From assembly GCF_002575655.3 (NCBI RefSeq), contig NC_053040.3, positions 460,026,780 to 460,090,779 of the forward strand: a stretch of 64,000 nucleotides of DNA. Direction: 5' to 3'. Position 1 is the stretch's first letter. Every line of letters starts with the position of its first letter. Below are positions 44,238-56,600 of the stretch, piece after piece. This stretch comes from Aegilops tauschii subsp. strangulata (lineage: Eukaryota > Streptophyta > Magnoliopsida > Poales > Poaceae). Position numbers and translations under genes: made by a program. The notes beneath the pieces are model-generated. The model was not told the origin of the DNA. It did no database searches and was given only the letters and a program-made list of their open reading frames with translations.

Positions 44238-47200
44238 TTACTCGTAGGGTTCGACCGAGAAATCTGGCTCGTCCGGCTTCTTTAGTGTCGGCAACTCTTT
44301 TATGGCCTGAAGCCCTTTCCTGTTCCCAGCCATGACTTTCCCGGCCATCATTCTTAGAGAGATATTCTTCTTGGGTGGAGGGTCATCTTCACCATCCGAG
44401 TCTTCTGATCTCACGGAATTGAATGACTCCCTCATACTCAGGTCCTTCGCCATCTTCCTCCTCCTGTACCGCCGCCACGCAGCTTGGATGAAGCACGCGC
44501 CCCATGTTCTCCAATGGTGTGAGTAGTATCGGAAAGTGTGCTGCAACTTCTTGCTGTGCAACCGCCTAAATTGGCTGGCCACAAACTTGAGATCCTCGGC
44601 CTGGAGTGAAAAGGCCTCCACTTCTATGAGTGCCTTCACTGTGCGAGTGGATGATGGCAAACTAGCGGTAGGCTTCGGGACAAGAGCCCATCCAAGAAGT
44701 TCCTCGCCGCAGAAATCACCAGCTTTCAGTGTAGTTGAATTGAAGAAGCCTGTGCGGCCACCATTTGTTGTGGAGCTCTCCAGTTTCCCACGGATGATGA
44801 AAAGCATCTCAGCCACGGGATCACCCTCACGGACAATGTATGTGCCCTTTGTACACAGTGATGATACAAGACGCACACATATGGCATCTAGAAGTTGGTC
44901 GTCCATCTGGGAGAAAAAGGGTACCTGAAACCTCGCAGTAGAAAGACAGATTAGCACATGATAATAATAACAAGAAGTCTAGTCCAAAGGGCAAACCCGG
45001 AAGTTTCAAACATGCAGTTTTATGTATTTCTAGAAAAGTTTGTAAAAGTATCTACCCGGCGAACAAGGTCCAAGCAAAGGTGGCGTTTAATGTCACGTCG
45101 TAGATCCGCTGGTAGAACCTGTAATATAGACTCTTCATTCACACCTCGAGTTGCAAGCCACTTGTACTGGATAAATCGTCTAACTCTTTCCCGCAATTCA
45201 TCAGGAAGTTGACGATGTCTCATCCACTCCTCAGTATCTCTTTGCTTTAATCTCCACTCCTCAACCCTCACAGTGATAGATTGCAGGTAGGTCTGGAATA
45301 ATAATAAAAATAATGTAAGATAACGTATTCTAAAAAACAGTTTACATTAATACATTATGACTAAAATGATGAATTTCATGCTCATGAATAACAAACTTTT
45401 GTAATGTACAGAGCATAATTAAGTATGTATAAAATGTACCTGCACATTTCCAATCAAATGCGCAAACAAGACAAGACCGAGTACTGCCAAGAATATACAG
45501 TACAGTGTCTCACCAATGTAGGTGCTCACAGAAAGAGTCTGGCCGTAGCAACTGTACAGAAAATGGACGAAATATATACCATGTTAGAGAACCACTTATC
45601 AATCCTGACAACCGATAATGACAAGATTAGAACTTCTAAGTTAATTTTGCAATGTACATTCAACTGGGACTGAAAGAGTAAGATCCGAACACATTTTGTT
45701 TAACACATAATGCTCTGAGGTTCTCATCAAAACTTTCAACTAACATAAGTATATAACGATATCAAAGAGCCGCCGGTTTGTAAAGAAAACTGCAACCTAA
45801 GTTTCCCACTTAGTAGTTAGTACCCTACAATATCAAGATGTCCACGACAGAAATACCTTAGATTCTGTAAACCCCACCAAAGGGAATAGAAGAACTTTCT
45901 CAAGAAACCCTGAGCAGGCGCTTGATTTGACAGAGCAGGCTGAAACATGCCATAGTCGAAGGTGATGCTGTCATTGCTAGCATTGCAGCGGCTGAAGAGA
46001 TCAGTCGTACTAGCCCATGTCTGATTTGGTGTATCACAGTCTAGGTACCTAATATTACAATCACTTTCATTCCTGCAATTCATTTTCCAGCAGGCTGTTT
46101 GGCGATCAACAGATAGCAAGTACCATAGTGCACCCAGAACCTGAATGAAAAAGAACAGGGATTCTAAGAAATTTGCTACATAAGAAAGAATAAAGGGTGA
46201 AAACTTGAGCAATACATTCGACTTTAAATTGAACTTCAAGATACGAAATGATGAAAGTTTGCATACAGATACCGTACATGACTAGCTATCAAGTAAAGTA
46301 GCAGGTTGTATACAGCCCCTTCCCAGGCAGTCTTTGCGACAACTCCAGTAGCTTTGACAATTTCATAAGTTAAAGGGAATATGAGATATAGTCTTGGAAG
46401 ATACTGAGCAAGAACTATAAGCACCAGAATGTTATTGTTATGCTCAGCACCAGAATACTTGATAGCTGGTATCACATACCAGACTATGATCTGCACATAA
46501 AGTAAAGATACATATTTTCAGAAAATGCCTGGACTGCAACTGCATTGAAGAAAATCATTTGAGTTCAATCTCATCTTACAATTTCATGCTAAATATAGCA
46601 TATCTGCGTTAAATAAGATCAAATATTGCAAATACTTACAATCATGACAAACGTCCTAAAACCAGGGATCATTACTTCATTAGTACTGTTAATATTCCAC
46701 TTATTGGTATAAAAAGGAAGACTAGCAAGTTACCTGCGGCAAAGGCAACGCAGCCACCACATCAATTGCAAAGTCAGATCTCAAATATTTCCATGCAATC
46801 TCTTTAGGGTCTGTGACAAGATCTCCTCTTCCAAAAACCCGCAAGGTTGAGCTAGTTTTAACAAATGCAGTTCTGAACTTCATTATGATGTGAACCACAT
46901 ACAAGAGATCAGCAATTGACCGGAAGAATGTAATGATGATGGTTAAATGTGTGTCTGTCCCAACACAGGAATAGGTGTCGCCATAGACGATTTTCGGCAC
47001 GTAGAAGTACAGGGGGTCTATAAATAGTGCAAGGAAGGACGAAAAAAGGAAAATGCGGTTCCACATCAAGATGAAGTCACTTGACGGATCGAAAATCTTG
47101 TACTGCTGCGCATCCCCTCCCACGAAAATCTTGTTCTTCCCTGAGCTCGCGACGCCGAGTTTACTAGCAGCGAATGCCGCCTGTTTCTGTTGAATCGGTA

Positions 47201-47769
47201 TCGCTGGCTTTGCCCTCTCGTCATAGAACCTGTGAATGGCAGCAGCATCACAAAAATTGGCATTTGAACCACTCAGAGCACGAGGTAAATGGAACAGAAC
47301 ACCTCACTTGGATGCAAATTCTTATCCCTTACTAAACTAACAACATGCATAATAACTTTTACGGTTCAGAAGAAATATTCCTCGTCCCATATCAAGCAAG
47401 CAGAGGACTGCTGTACCTCAAAACGAATTGAGTTCTCAATCGACAGTTTTACTTTATGTGATGCTGCCTTTTACTTTAACGCCGACCAGATCAACCAAAA
47501 AGGGGAAAAGCTCCATGCTACAGCCTACAGTATATAGCTTAACAACTCAAAATTTAAGACACTGCAACTGCCTGCTCTAACGACTAACGATAGGAATCAA
47601 ACTGATCCTGCCGAGCCCCCGACCCCGAAGCTCGCGCCGCAGCAGAGTCCTAAAATGCTGGATCCCTGACCAAAAGCAGCAGATCGGGTAGCTAGGCCGC
47701 CGCGGCTCACCTGACGGTCCTCTGCCTGCCCAGCGCCATCTCGTCCTCCACCTTCCTCGGCGCAAACAT
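44238..47769 (-). CDS. CNGC: Cyclic nucleotide-gated ion channel (CNGC)
   Basis: Plasma-membrane or endomembrane cation channel, usually Ca2+/K+ permeable, gated by cyclic nucleotides and calmodulin. Seven exons on the minus strand: 47769-47711, 47229-46734, 46490-46278, 46140-45857, 45551-45440, 45302-derived exon 45292-45056, 44924-44238; all introns are GT-AG. Phases match and give 695 aa, normal for plant CNGCs. Six membrane segments lie at about 75-400, the pore at WWGLQNLSCYGQT (344-356), the C-linker at 389-467, the nucleotide-binding domain at about 468-595 with GDFCGEELLGWAL in the phosphate-binding cassette, and an IQ calmodulin motif at about 612-624. It fits group I by overall sequence. 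The pore filter is GQT where relatives have GQN. Confidence 0.92.
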
Positions 47770-47790
47770 GGCGCCGGCCAGCCCAGCCCG

Positions 47791-47826
47791 CTACGCCGAC
47801 CAGGGACCCCGCGGGCGGCCCGCCAT
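47791..47826 (-). other. Short upstream ORF in CNGC leader
   Basis: ATG at 47826 opens an 11-codon frame that stops at 47791, 21 nt before the CNGC start at 47769. The context has T at -3 and G at +4, so initiation would be weak. It matters only if transcription starts upstream of 47826, which I cannot determine. Confidence 0.35.
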
Positions 47827-48292
47827 CCAATCGAAGCACCCAAAGCAAGGCAAGCAGCCCCCGCGGGCTCGATCAGCGGCCGAATCCGGCGGCGAGACGG
47901 CTGGTGTCCGGTCTCCTCCGCGTCCGCGGTGGGAGTGGGAGGGGATTAAGGCGGGGAGGCGGGATTTGGGAGCCGGCGAGGGCGAGGAGTTCGAGGGGTG
48001 GAGGGAGGGAGGCGACGAGGTGGAGGGAGGACCTGGGGAAGACGACGAAGCCGAAACTGCCTGACCGTCTTGGGGTCGCTTGGTTAGCGGCCGGTAATGC
48101 CACGGGGTTTGGGTTAAAGCTTGGGTTTAGTTAGTGGTGCGCTTGCTAGTACTTTTACCGCGGTTCAAATGGTAGGCCAAGTGGTGGTAAAGTGGCGCCG
48201 CAACAAAATTTGCAATATTACTCCATCTTTTTCGAGAAAATCTACTCGCTCTTATCCAAATTAATCATCGCAGCTCTAGGACAACTTTAGTA
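47827..48292. promoter_or_regulatory. CNGC 5' leader and promoter region
   Basis: On the minus strand the region just upstream of the CNGC start is rich in C and T (47850-48060), typical of a grass 5' untranslated region. No convincing TATA box is visible. The open frames here on both strands follow from GC composition. Confidence 0.4.
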
Positions 48293-48554
48293 CTCCTTCC
48301 GTTTTATAATGTAGTGCGTATATATTTTTTAAGAAGTCAAACTTTACAAACTTTGACCAAGTTTGCATATAAAACATATATATCTGGAATACCAAATACG
48401 TATTATTAGATGCAGTACATCATAAGATGTGTTTTCACATTATACATATTTCATATTGTAGATATAAATAGTTTTTATCTATAAGCTTGGTCAAAGTATG
48501 TAAAGTTTGACTTTTCAGAAAATATATATGCACTACATTATGGAACGGAGGGAG
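48293..48554. mobile_element. Stowaway-type MITE, 262 bp
   Basis: Starts CTCCTTCCGTTTTATAATGT and ends CATTATGGAACGGAGGGAG, long imperfect inverted termini that continue inward (AAGTCAAACTTTACA and TGTAAAGTTTGACTT). Flanked by TA at 48291-48292 and 48555-48556. Confidence 0.9.
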
Positions 48555-50839
48555 TACAAATAAATTAGGTTCAATCGATAATATGTCAGCCCCGAGCTTG
48601 AGACAAAGATGACATGGCCGGCTGTGGCAGCCCCTTATATGGAGACGAGGCAGAGGTTTGACAGGTGTGTGTGCGGGGGTGCTCGCCGAAGCCAGGGGGC
48701 TCTTAAGGGAAATGGGGGATGGTCGGTGCAACGATAGCACGACGGAGAGGGCGGGTTAGGCAGGGCAAGGCCATGAGACGACGCGGCAGAGCCGCTATCC
48801 ATGGGTGGCAGCGGCAAGCGGATAGGCCGATGGTGCCTGAGCGCCGGGTTATGCCGCGCGAGTGAGAAAAGAAGACGACAAGGAAGAGGCAGCCGTTGGA
48901 CTGAAATCCAACGGTTAGGGCAAATCGACCAAGAGAAAGAAAAAAAAAAGGGGCAAGCGTTTTTATAGTGCTCCCTTTGCTTCGGAATACTATAAGAAAG
49001 TTGCAATTCCTTATCTTTTAGCGAGAATAGAATATTGGCCGCATGCAACGATGTATGCAATTTATGCCTGTCCCTGCTTAAAAGCACCTTTCCATTTTTC
49101 ATGACACAACACATGTGGCAGCACAATCTTTACCAGAGCTGGTACTGATTCTCAAATGGCAACAGTCGCACTACATTTTTGGAGCCAACCCAACATAACG
49201 GAAGTCGCTCACGCGCGAGTAGGAAGATGCGGCTCCCTCCTTGATTTCCATCGGTGACATTTTTATTCTGCGGCCTTGCAACTTGTACGAAGTGAGGATT
49301 TCCGAAAAATAATGATTTTTAAAGATGAACCGGCGAAGATTTATGTGCGTGCACGCGCGCAGCGTCACCCAGTCTTGTGTTGCCCTGCCCTCCCTGCCAT
49401 GGCTCGCCTCGCCAGAGAAAGAGATACTACTAATACCATGCTAGTATTGGACACGACATGGCCCGCGTGTCGCATAGGCCAAACCGAGTCACATGCGCAT
49501 GCGCGATGCGCAGCGCCAACCGGTCCACACGTTCGAATTCCGTCAAAGCGAAAATAAAGCTGACGGGGCTTTAGAAAGTTTGGAGTACAAGCACTCCATC
49601 CCCTACAATTTGAATGTGACCAATGATCGCAATGTGAGGTCGCTATTCATGAGGTTTGAAGTGCGGTTGCATAAGTGAAGACGAGGTGGCCATTGGGCAT
49701 GTCAATCATGAAGATTGTAAGTTCTGCTCATCACCATACTTAACACGTTGTCTCCAATGTTAACAGTTGGATACTTATATACTTCACATACGAAATCATC
49801 AATATAAAAGGAAGGTGTTTCTGCGTAAGACGAGGAGCTGCAGTAGGAGAAGGTTCGCCTGCATGACGTTGGCAATTGTGACGACAACAACCAAGATGTC
49901 CATGAAGATGTGCCGGAAGCAAGAGTCCTCGTCTCACATAGAGGCATCGTCCTCATAGCCCTCGAAGCGCGATCACTCCCATGTAAACGACGACAAACCC
50001 CTAGACGTCGTGATTCTGATGTAACCAACCGCGTTTGATTCGGCTCGGTACTGTAGTGCGCTTCATGCTGCAAACATCGAGGCGATGGCTCTGAGCAAAA
50101 TGCTAGTCGTTAACATGTAGGAAGCTGGGGCAACAGCCCCGGGCACATGACGGATGCTGCAGTCCTATTCACACGGGTGTGGCGTGGCTATTGGCATATC
50201 AGGGACGCGTCATGGATGACACCCTGACGGCTCGGGCAGTGGTCTATTATAGGAGGATGCCCCACCCATCCGCTAGTGTCATTTTTGTTTGACATGGAGT
50301 ACATACCGGGGTGACTATCGAAAGATCTGTCCTTCATATGGTGATTCGATTACTGATTCATGCCTGGATTCTGGAGTGAAAACTTATTTTATGGCTTTGA
50401 TTGGTTGGTCTCAATAACGATAAACTTGCGTCGTTACCTTATGGTGTTGTCTCCTTGCCGATGCTTGTCTTCGGCGGTTGGTCTCGTTGTTACCTTGCGC
50501 GCCATTGTCTTTTTATTGATGTGCTAGCCTTGGGTCGTTGGTATCGGCAATCAAGATGAAAATCCTTGTCTTGAAAAACGTTATCTCTTTGCTGATGTGT
50601 TGATCTTCGGTAGTTGGTCTAGGCAACCAAAAATGCAGAGCCTTGTCTTTGGCCGTATGTAGCAATGATGGTGAGATGCCGCTTATTATTTTTAAAGGCA
50701 TTGTTGTAGAAGAAGTCAAACTTAATCATATATTTTTATTTTCCTGAATGATAACGCACACACGTGTGGCATACTTGCACATCATCCGCACGCCTTGATC
50801 CACCTTGATTCTGTTTTGTACGGATCCTAAAGAAATATG
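48555..50839. other. Intergenic DNA without recognised genes
   Basis: GC-rich open frames at 48635-49126 on the minus strand contain low-complexity Pro/Ser/Leu stretches and no domain. 49170-50750 contains scattered short frames and repeat-like words (for example CTTGTCTT and GTTGGTCT). I see nothing I can support as a gene, RNA or full transposon. Confidence 0.4.
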
Positions 50840-51540
50840 AGTGCCACGTAGACATAGCGTGTTGTGTGAGCGTCAGAGCGCTCGCCCACATGACCCGCAG
50901 CGCGCGGTTTGCCAGCTACGCCGTGTGGGCGAACCGGTTCCCGCCCACATAGTCACCAATCGTGTGGGCGAGCGCCTCTTTGCCCACACGACGCTCGTAC
51001 TGTGATAGATGGCAACTGCAGTTGCGCGTATGCAGCAACTAGGTAAACACACACGACAACTATGATTTGTTGGTAGATGGCAACTGTAGTTGCGCGTACG
51101 TGGCAACCAGGTAAACATACATGGCAAATATGGTTAACTATACATGGCAACTAGGTAAGCACGCATGGCAACTATGATTTGATTTGCACGCGGCAACTAC
51201 CATTAATTAGACATGGCAACTATAGTTAACCAAAACAGAGAGAGTTGCCATGCTTTTACAACTACATTTGCCATCCCGGAGGGCAACTAAAGCGTCATCC
51301 CGCGGGTAACTAACGCAGCTGCGCCAGGACGTGTGGGCATTTTTGCTTCGTACCACACGCACGGGATGGGATGAGCAGTACTTGTTGGGCGTGTGGCACA
51401 AAGTAGTTGTGCCCACACGTGTGAGCAATTCTAATATTGCCCACACATGGCCCGTGTGGGCTGCCTTCTGCTTACACCACACACGGTGTGTGGGCGGATG
51501 TCTAGTTTGCCACGCGTGTGGGCATTATCAGCGTCCTTTA
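50840..51540. repeat. Repeat-rich element with GTGTGGGC arms and GGCAACT internal repeats
   Basis: The ends are rich in CGTGTGGGC/GCCCACAC (50870-51000 and 51330-51530) and the centre contains about seven degenerate copies of ACATGGCAACTATGGTTAA (51000-51240). The arms are in opposite orientation, which suggests a non-autonomous DNA transposon, possibly Mutator-like, but I cannot fix exact termini or a target duplication. Confidence 0.45.
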
Positions 51541-51647
51541 TTTTACTCTCGTAATGGTTCGAACGTGGGTATCTTTTTTTATATTTTTTATTTAATGGCT
51601 TGAGCGTGGGTATCTTCATTTTATATTCTATTTAATACACCATCCGT

Positions 51648-52231
51648 TCATAAATATAAGATATTTTGGATATTTTGATTTGCACCACATAGATAGTACA
51701 ATAAGTAAACAGACATACTAAAACATGTCTGTACATCCGACTAAAAAAAAGAAGTGACTAGAGGTAAGTCGACTGAAAAATAAATTTAGGGCAGTCCATT
51801 CTTATCAATCCTCGAGTGCAAAATAAGAGGTCAAGATTGCATTTTCAACCTCCAGCGCTCAAGTTCTTCATCTCCCCGAACCGCCCAACATACCACCGCC
51901 CACGGCCGGCGGCGCTCCCGCGCCAGTCTTGCCGCCCCGCCCTCCCCTCAACTGCTTTCCATCGTTGTACTACCATCGCTCCGGGCCATCCCGCTAGCCC
52001 CGACAATGGCTAGTTTTTCTCCGGCAAACTTGCACCCCCCTCCACTCCCCTCAAGATAGATAATGAGGTAGCCTTCTCCAACAAGCTTATTCCTTCCCTC
52101 CGGCAAGCTCCTTCCTTCCCTCCGTTGTTCCTCCCGTCATGTGAAAATCGACTGACCGAAATTGTGTTTTCAGGCGATTGATGTGCAGCTAAAAAAAAAA
52201 CTTATTTTATAGTATTTGTGAACGGAGGGAG
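51648..52231. mobile_element. Stowaway-like element with a long unrelated core
   Basis: The left end CACCATCCGTTCATAAATAT and the right end (complement CTCCCTCCGTTCACAAATAC) are Stowaway-like and flanked by TA (51646-51647 and 52232-52233). At 584 bp it is longer than usual, and the core at about 51780-52190 is C-rich and not palindromic. It may be one MITE split by another insertion, or an element with captured DNA. Confidence 0.5.
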
Positions 52232-52357
52232 TAACTGATAAAAATAATTGTATGCATCAGAGGCCAGGGTTTCATCTCCTTTTTTGAAAAAAATAAATCA
52301 GAAGGCGTTTCTCAACAAGGATTGAATCGTGAAATCCCATAGAGCGCACAAAGCTTA

Positions 52358-53306
52358 GAGCATCTCTAGTAGACCCCGAATAACGCCGACCCGCAAAACA
52401 CGTTTACAGTTCGAGGAAAAACGGCTTTGCGGGCCGGCGCGGGCGGCCGCAGAGTCAGACACCGCAAAATGGACCCGTATAAAAGGATATTCGCGAATAT
52501 TCCGTTTTACAATTCCGCTATGCGGGGTCTGACTCTGCCGCCGACCCGCAAACGGCCCACAAAAGCGATGTGGTATTTCTAAATTGGACACATATGCACA
52601 TATTCAGAAAAATATCAATAACACAATACAACAATCATCCACATTACAATAATTATTCAAATCACCGAAGCAAACTAAATAATTCAATATAAAACTTGTC
52701 CCGAATACAAATCACACATGAATTAAATGAAAATGAGTAGAAACATGAATTTTGTTACTGCTCGGCACAAGCACAAGTAAAAACTCACCGGCTGCTCGAG
52801 GGCGGTGGTTCTCCGACGGCTCTGTGGCGGTTGATCCCGGGCGGCGACGGCGACTAGGGGGGCGGCGGCGACGACGACTTGGGGCGCCTCAGGTCGCCGG
52901 ATCCAGGGGGCGGGGGGGGCGGGGGGGAGGGGGGGCGGGGGTGCAGCGGCTTGATGGAAGAGGGTAGGGGCGCCCCCGCGGCGCGATTCCGCCCGCAGAT
53001 TTGGACGGAATCGCCGGCGGCGGACGGGCGGAACCAATGGCAGGCGGCGGCGGAAGGAAGTGGGGAAAGAGCGCGGGCTGAAATGTCCCTCCCGCCAACC
53101 GCTTTCCTGCGATACGAGGCACCGTAGGGGCGAGGCGGAAACCTGCGTATTCGCAGGTTGGGGACGAGATTTTGCCACGCCCCTCAAAATATTTACGGGT
53201 CGGACGCGTTTGCAGGGTCTGATTGGGCAACTTTTCCCGCGCCGACCCGTATTTTGGCGGTTATTTTGCGGGTCGCGGTTTTATACAAGGTTTGCTAGAG
53301 ATGCTC
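52358..53306. mobile_element. Harbinger-like non-autonomous DNA transposon with GC-rich core
   Basis: Inverted termini GAGCATCTCTAGTAGACC and GGTTTGCTAGAGATGCTC, followed inward by GACCCGCAAAA-type subterminal repeats, flanked by TTA at 52355-52357 and 53307-53309. A TTA target duplication is characteristic of PIF/Harbinger elements. The 949-bp element has no transposase. The core (52790-53150) is GC-rich with a G-run; on the minus strand the frame 53187-52790 ends at a possible splice donor (CAGCCG/GTGAGT), which resembles a captured first exon. Confidence 0.65.
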
Positions 53307-53602
53307 TTAGACACGCACTATGCACATCTGAAACAGTGTGCCATGGCAAACTCTGATCCACTGCCATACGAAACACCTAAACAAAAAATATGTGCACCTC
53401 AAGAGAAGGCCAAATTTCCAGTAGCCAACAACAGGGCCAAAATACATGTTGGGTGATCAACCACATGAAACTAATCAAGCAGTAAAACCATACATATTTA
53501 TCTAGTTAGAAGACAGGTGCATCCACCTGCTGTCAGAGCCTAGCTACCTATTTTCTCTGATGAATTGAATGAATACAGACATCATACGACATGTAAACAA
53601 AG

Positions 53603-56600
53603 CTACAGGATATGCACGTCCTGATGGCTATTTTTTAGTGCAGTCACCCCAGCAGAGCCAGCAGCAGGTTGGTGGTCCTCTGAGATATCATCTGGGCCTT
53701 TTATGTTGTTCAGCGACTTCTTGGCGTAAACTGTGAAGGCGACCGTGAGGGCAGCGGCAGCGATGAATGAGATTATGCTGTAGATTATCTCCACTGTAGT
53801 CAACTTATGCTTGCCATACTTCACATCGGCCAGCGTACGTATCAACCGCCCGCTGCATAAGCATTAAGCAAGATCAGTAAGTCATCACTACTTTGAGAGA
53901 TGTCTCTGTTTGGGTCACTACAGTCTAGCTTAAATCAGCAGCAAGAAAACTCCTGCTTATCAAGAGCAGAAATGTATAGATTATGACGCTTGTCTACCAA
54001 ATACTGCACGCTCTACTGGAAAAGAATTGGTTAACGATCGGCAATCCATGTACTATTTTGTTATATAAGGGCATTAATCAGATGACAGATGCACAATAAA
54101 CCTAGATGCATGGCCTCAATAGTCATGACAAAATGATGCAGCGGAATTTAGTAAACCCATAATCTGTAATGTGGATATCCGTATATACCTGTAGATATAG
54201 ATGAATGCCTCAGGTGTCATTCCGGCAACTGAACCACATACATAAGGGCTGAATTTGATTTCTGTCACGGCCACGGCATAGTTAAAAATCGAGTATGGAA
54301 ACGGTGAGACTCTGAATAGCGCAACCACTCGAAACTGGTGGAACCAACTCCCTTCGCCAGCAAGCTTTATTAGAGCTATCTGCTGAGGCCATCTCTTTAA
54401 CCATGCCTGCATTGAAAAAAAGGAAGAAAACAGAGAAGAAGATATTAAGGCACAGCTCCTCAGGTAGAGAAAAGATGCAAGTCTGAGAAATCTTACATGT
54501 AGTCGCTCGCGGAACAATGAGCCGATCCAATATGCTCCAACCATGCCAAGAGTCGTCCCAACAATAATAATCACGAAACCCCAGCCATAACCGAAGATCA
54601 TTCCTGCTAACCACATAGAAGGTCCAGAGGGGACTAAAATGAGTGGGAAGATAGCCAAAGACGCGACGAGGACAAGAGCCAATACTGGACGACCAAAGGC
54701 ACTTGCTTCCCATTTCATGATTGGAAAAAGAACCTGCAAGTAACAAACGCAAGAAAATACATACATACATATTAGCGTAGACGTTCTGTTTCAACAACCC
54801 AACTCAAAATCTTCTTCATAAAAAAGAGAGAGAATAAGATCAAAGAGTACAAATGCACAACATTGCTTAAAAACATGACACAATTGATATTTTCATACAT
54901 ACAACTAAAATTTCTCTCAAAGTAGTATGCCACATATGCATTCACTAAACAAATAGCATTCTAATTATATGAACCAACCAGAATATTCATGTCAATGGTG
55001 TAACAGTAATTCCTAACAATTACAAGCTGAACACTGAACATATGCTTGAGATCTAAGCAGATGTGACAAAAGGAAACATATAACAGACATGTTCGACAAA
55101 AAACCAAAAGTATTAAGTTGAATGCCTCACTGGTGCTAGTTTAAGTATATTGAAGGACAACCAAACAAAAAATGAGCAGTGTGATAACGACTTCAAGCAT
55201 TATGATTGTCCCATGGAATTTATAGATGCATGCCACCTCAAAGTTCCTGATTATTATATAAAAAAAAACTATGGACCAATACAGACCAAGCAAAAGATCA
55301 CAGCCCAAAATGGCCAACTACCAAAGAGTCAACCAACAAGCCAAAATCAGTTGGTTCTGAAATGCATTTTGTGAAATTCGGTGAAAGGTAACCAGAAGAA
55401 TGGAAGTCTACTGACATTCCAGTGGGCTGCCTAAAATTACCCTGTAAGGAAGAGATTTTATTTTGCACCCACCTTCTCAAAGGCAAAGGGGGCTCCAAAT
55501 TTCACAAAGATATAAGTTGCCATTATAAGAAGGAAGCAGACAAGCAGAGCTGTCATCCACCAACTGAAGTGACTTGACTTGGGTTGCTGAGGTAAAATTT
55601 CTGTGTTGTTGTCAGCTGTTGCATGTTGAGTTGGCGTCATCAGCATCGTGTATTCGTCGTCCTTTATGTTTTGCTCAGAATGCTCAATTCTATTGCATGA
55701 CACCACAGCTGAAGAGCTTGGCGTGCTAGCAACCGTCTCACCAGCTCTGTTTACAAGCCAGGAAATATTATCAAATAAAGGTACTGATGCTGCCCACGAA
55801 TGTAGAGATGTTATTAATTCGTGTCATAGATGTAAGGTTAAGGTTGACATGTGACAGATCCTTATCTACTCCCTCCGTTCCTAAATATAAGTCTTTTAAG
55901 ACATTTCAAATGAAATACAAGATACGGATGTATGTAGACATATTTTAGAGTATAGATTCACTCATTTTGCTTTGTATGTAGCCACTTGTTGGAATCTCTA
56001 GAAAGACTTATATTTGGGAACGGAGGGAGTAAATTAGAGTCGCGCAGGCCCAACTCCATGTTATTTCCTTAAAACAACAATCGGGGTTACAGCTTATTCA
56101 CCCACATATTACTGAACTCAAAATGCACTGGTTTGGGTAGCATGGTGTAGTGTTAACAAACAGTGACTGAATCATGATAGTTAAAAGCAGCATGGATGGA
56201 TGTAACATGCTAGTGCAAGTAAGATCCCCAAATTGGATACAGCATTAGACTATTATGAAAGAAAAACGTTGAGTAATGCGACACGTGTTATCCTAGTCAA
56301 ATTAGGACTGGAGATCAGGAGATATGTGCTCCTAAATGAATTCTAGGCTCAGAAACACCTGCTCTGTTATCTTTAAAACCATGATATGATATTGGGCCAC
56401 AGGGAAGGGAACCCAAGCAACGATTGGAAGGAAAATAAAATTAGATAATCTGAGAGCAGGATGTAACATACTCATAAGTTGCCTGGATTTCTGATTCTTA
56501 AATCTCAGCCAGCTTTGGAAACCCTTGGATCAACATCCATCCCAAATACCTCCCAACCTCACCCCACACATCAAACTAAAAAGTGCAGATAGATATACGT

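Noticed and set aside
48635..49126. 163-codon minus-strand frame
   Set aside because: Low-complexity Pro/Leu/Ser translation without a domain, in probable repeat DNA.
52723..53187. Independent gene with Pro/Ala-rich protein
   Set aside because: It lies inside the TTA-flanked transposon and has simple composition; kept only as a possible captured exon.
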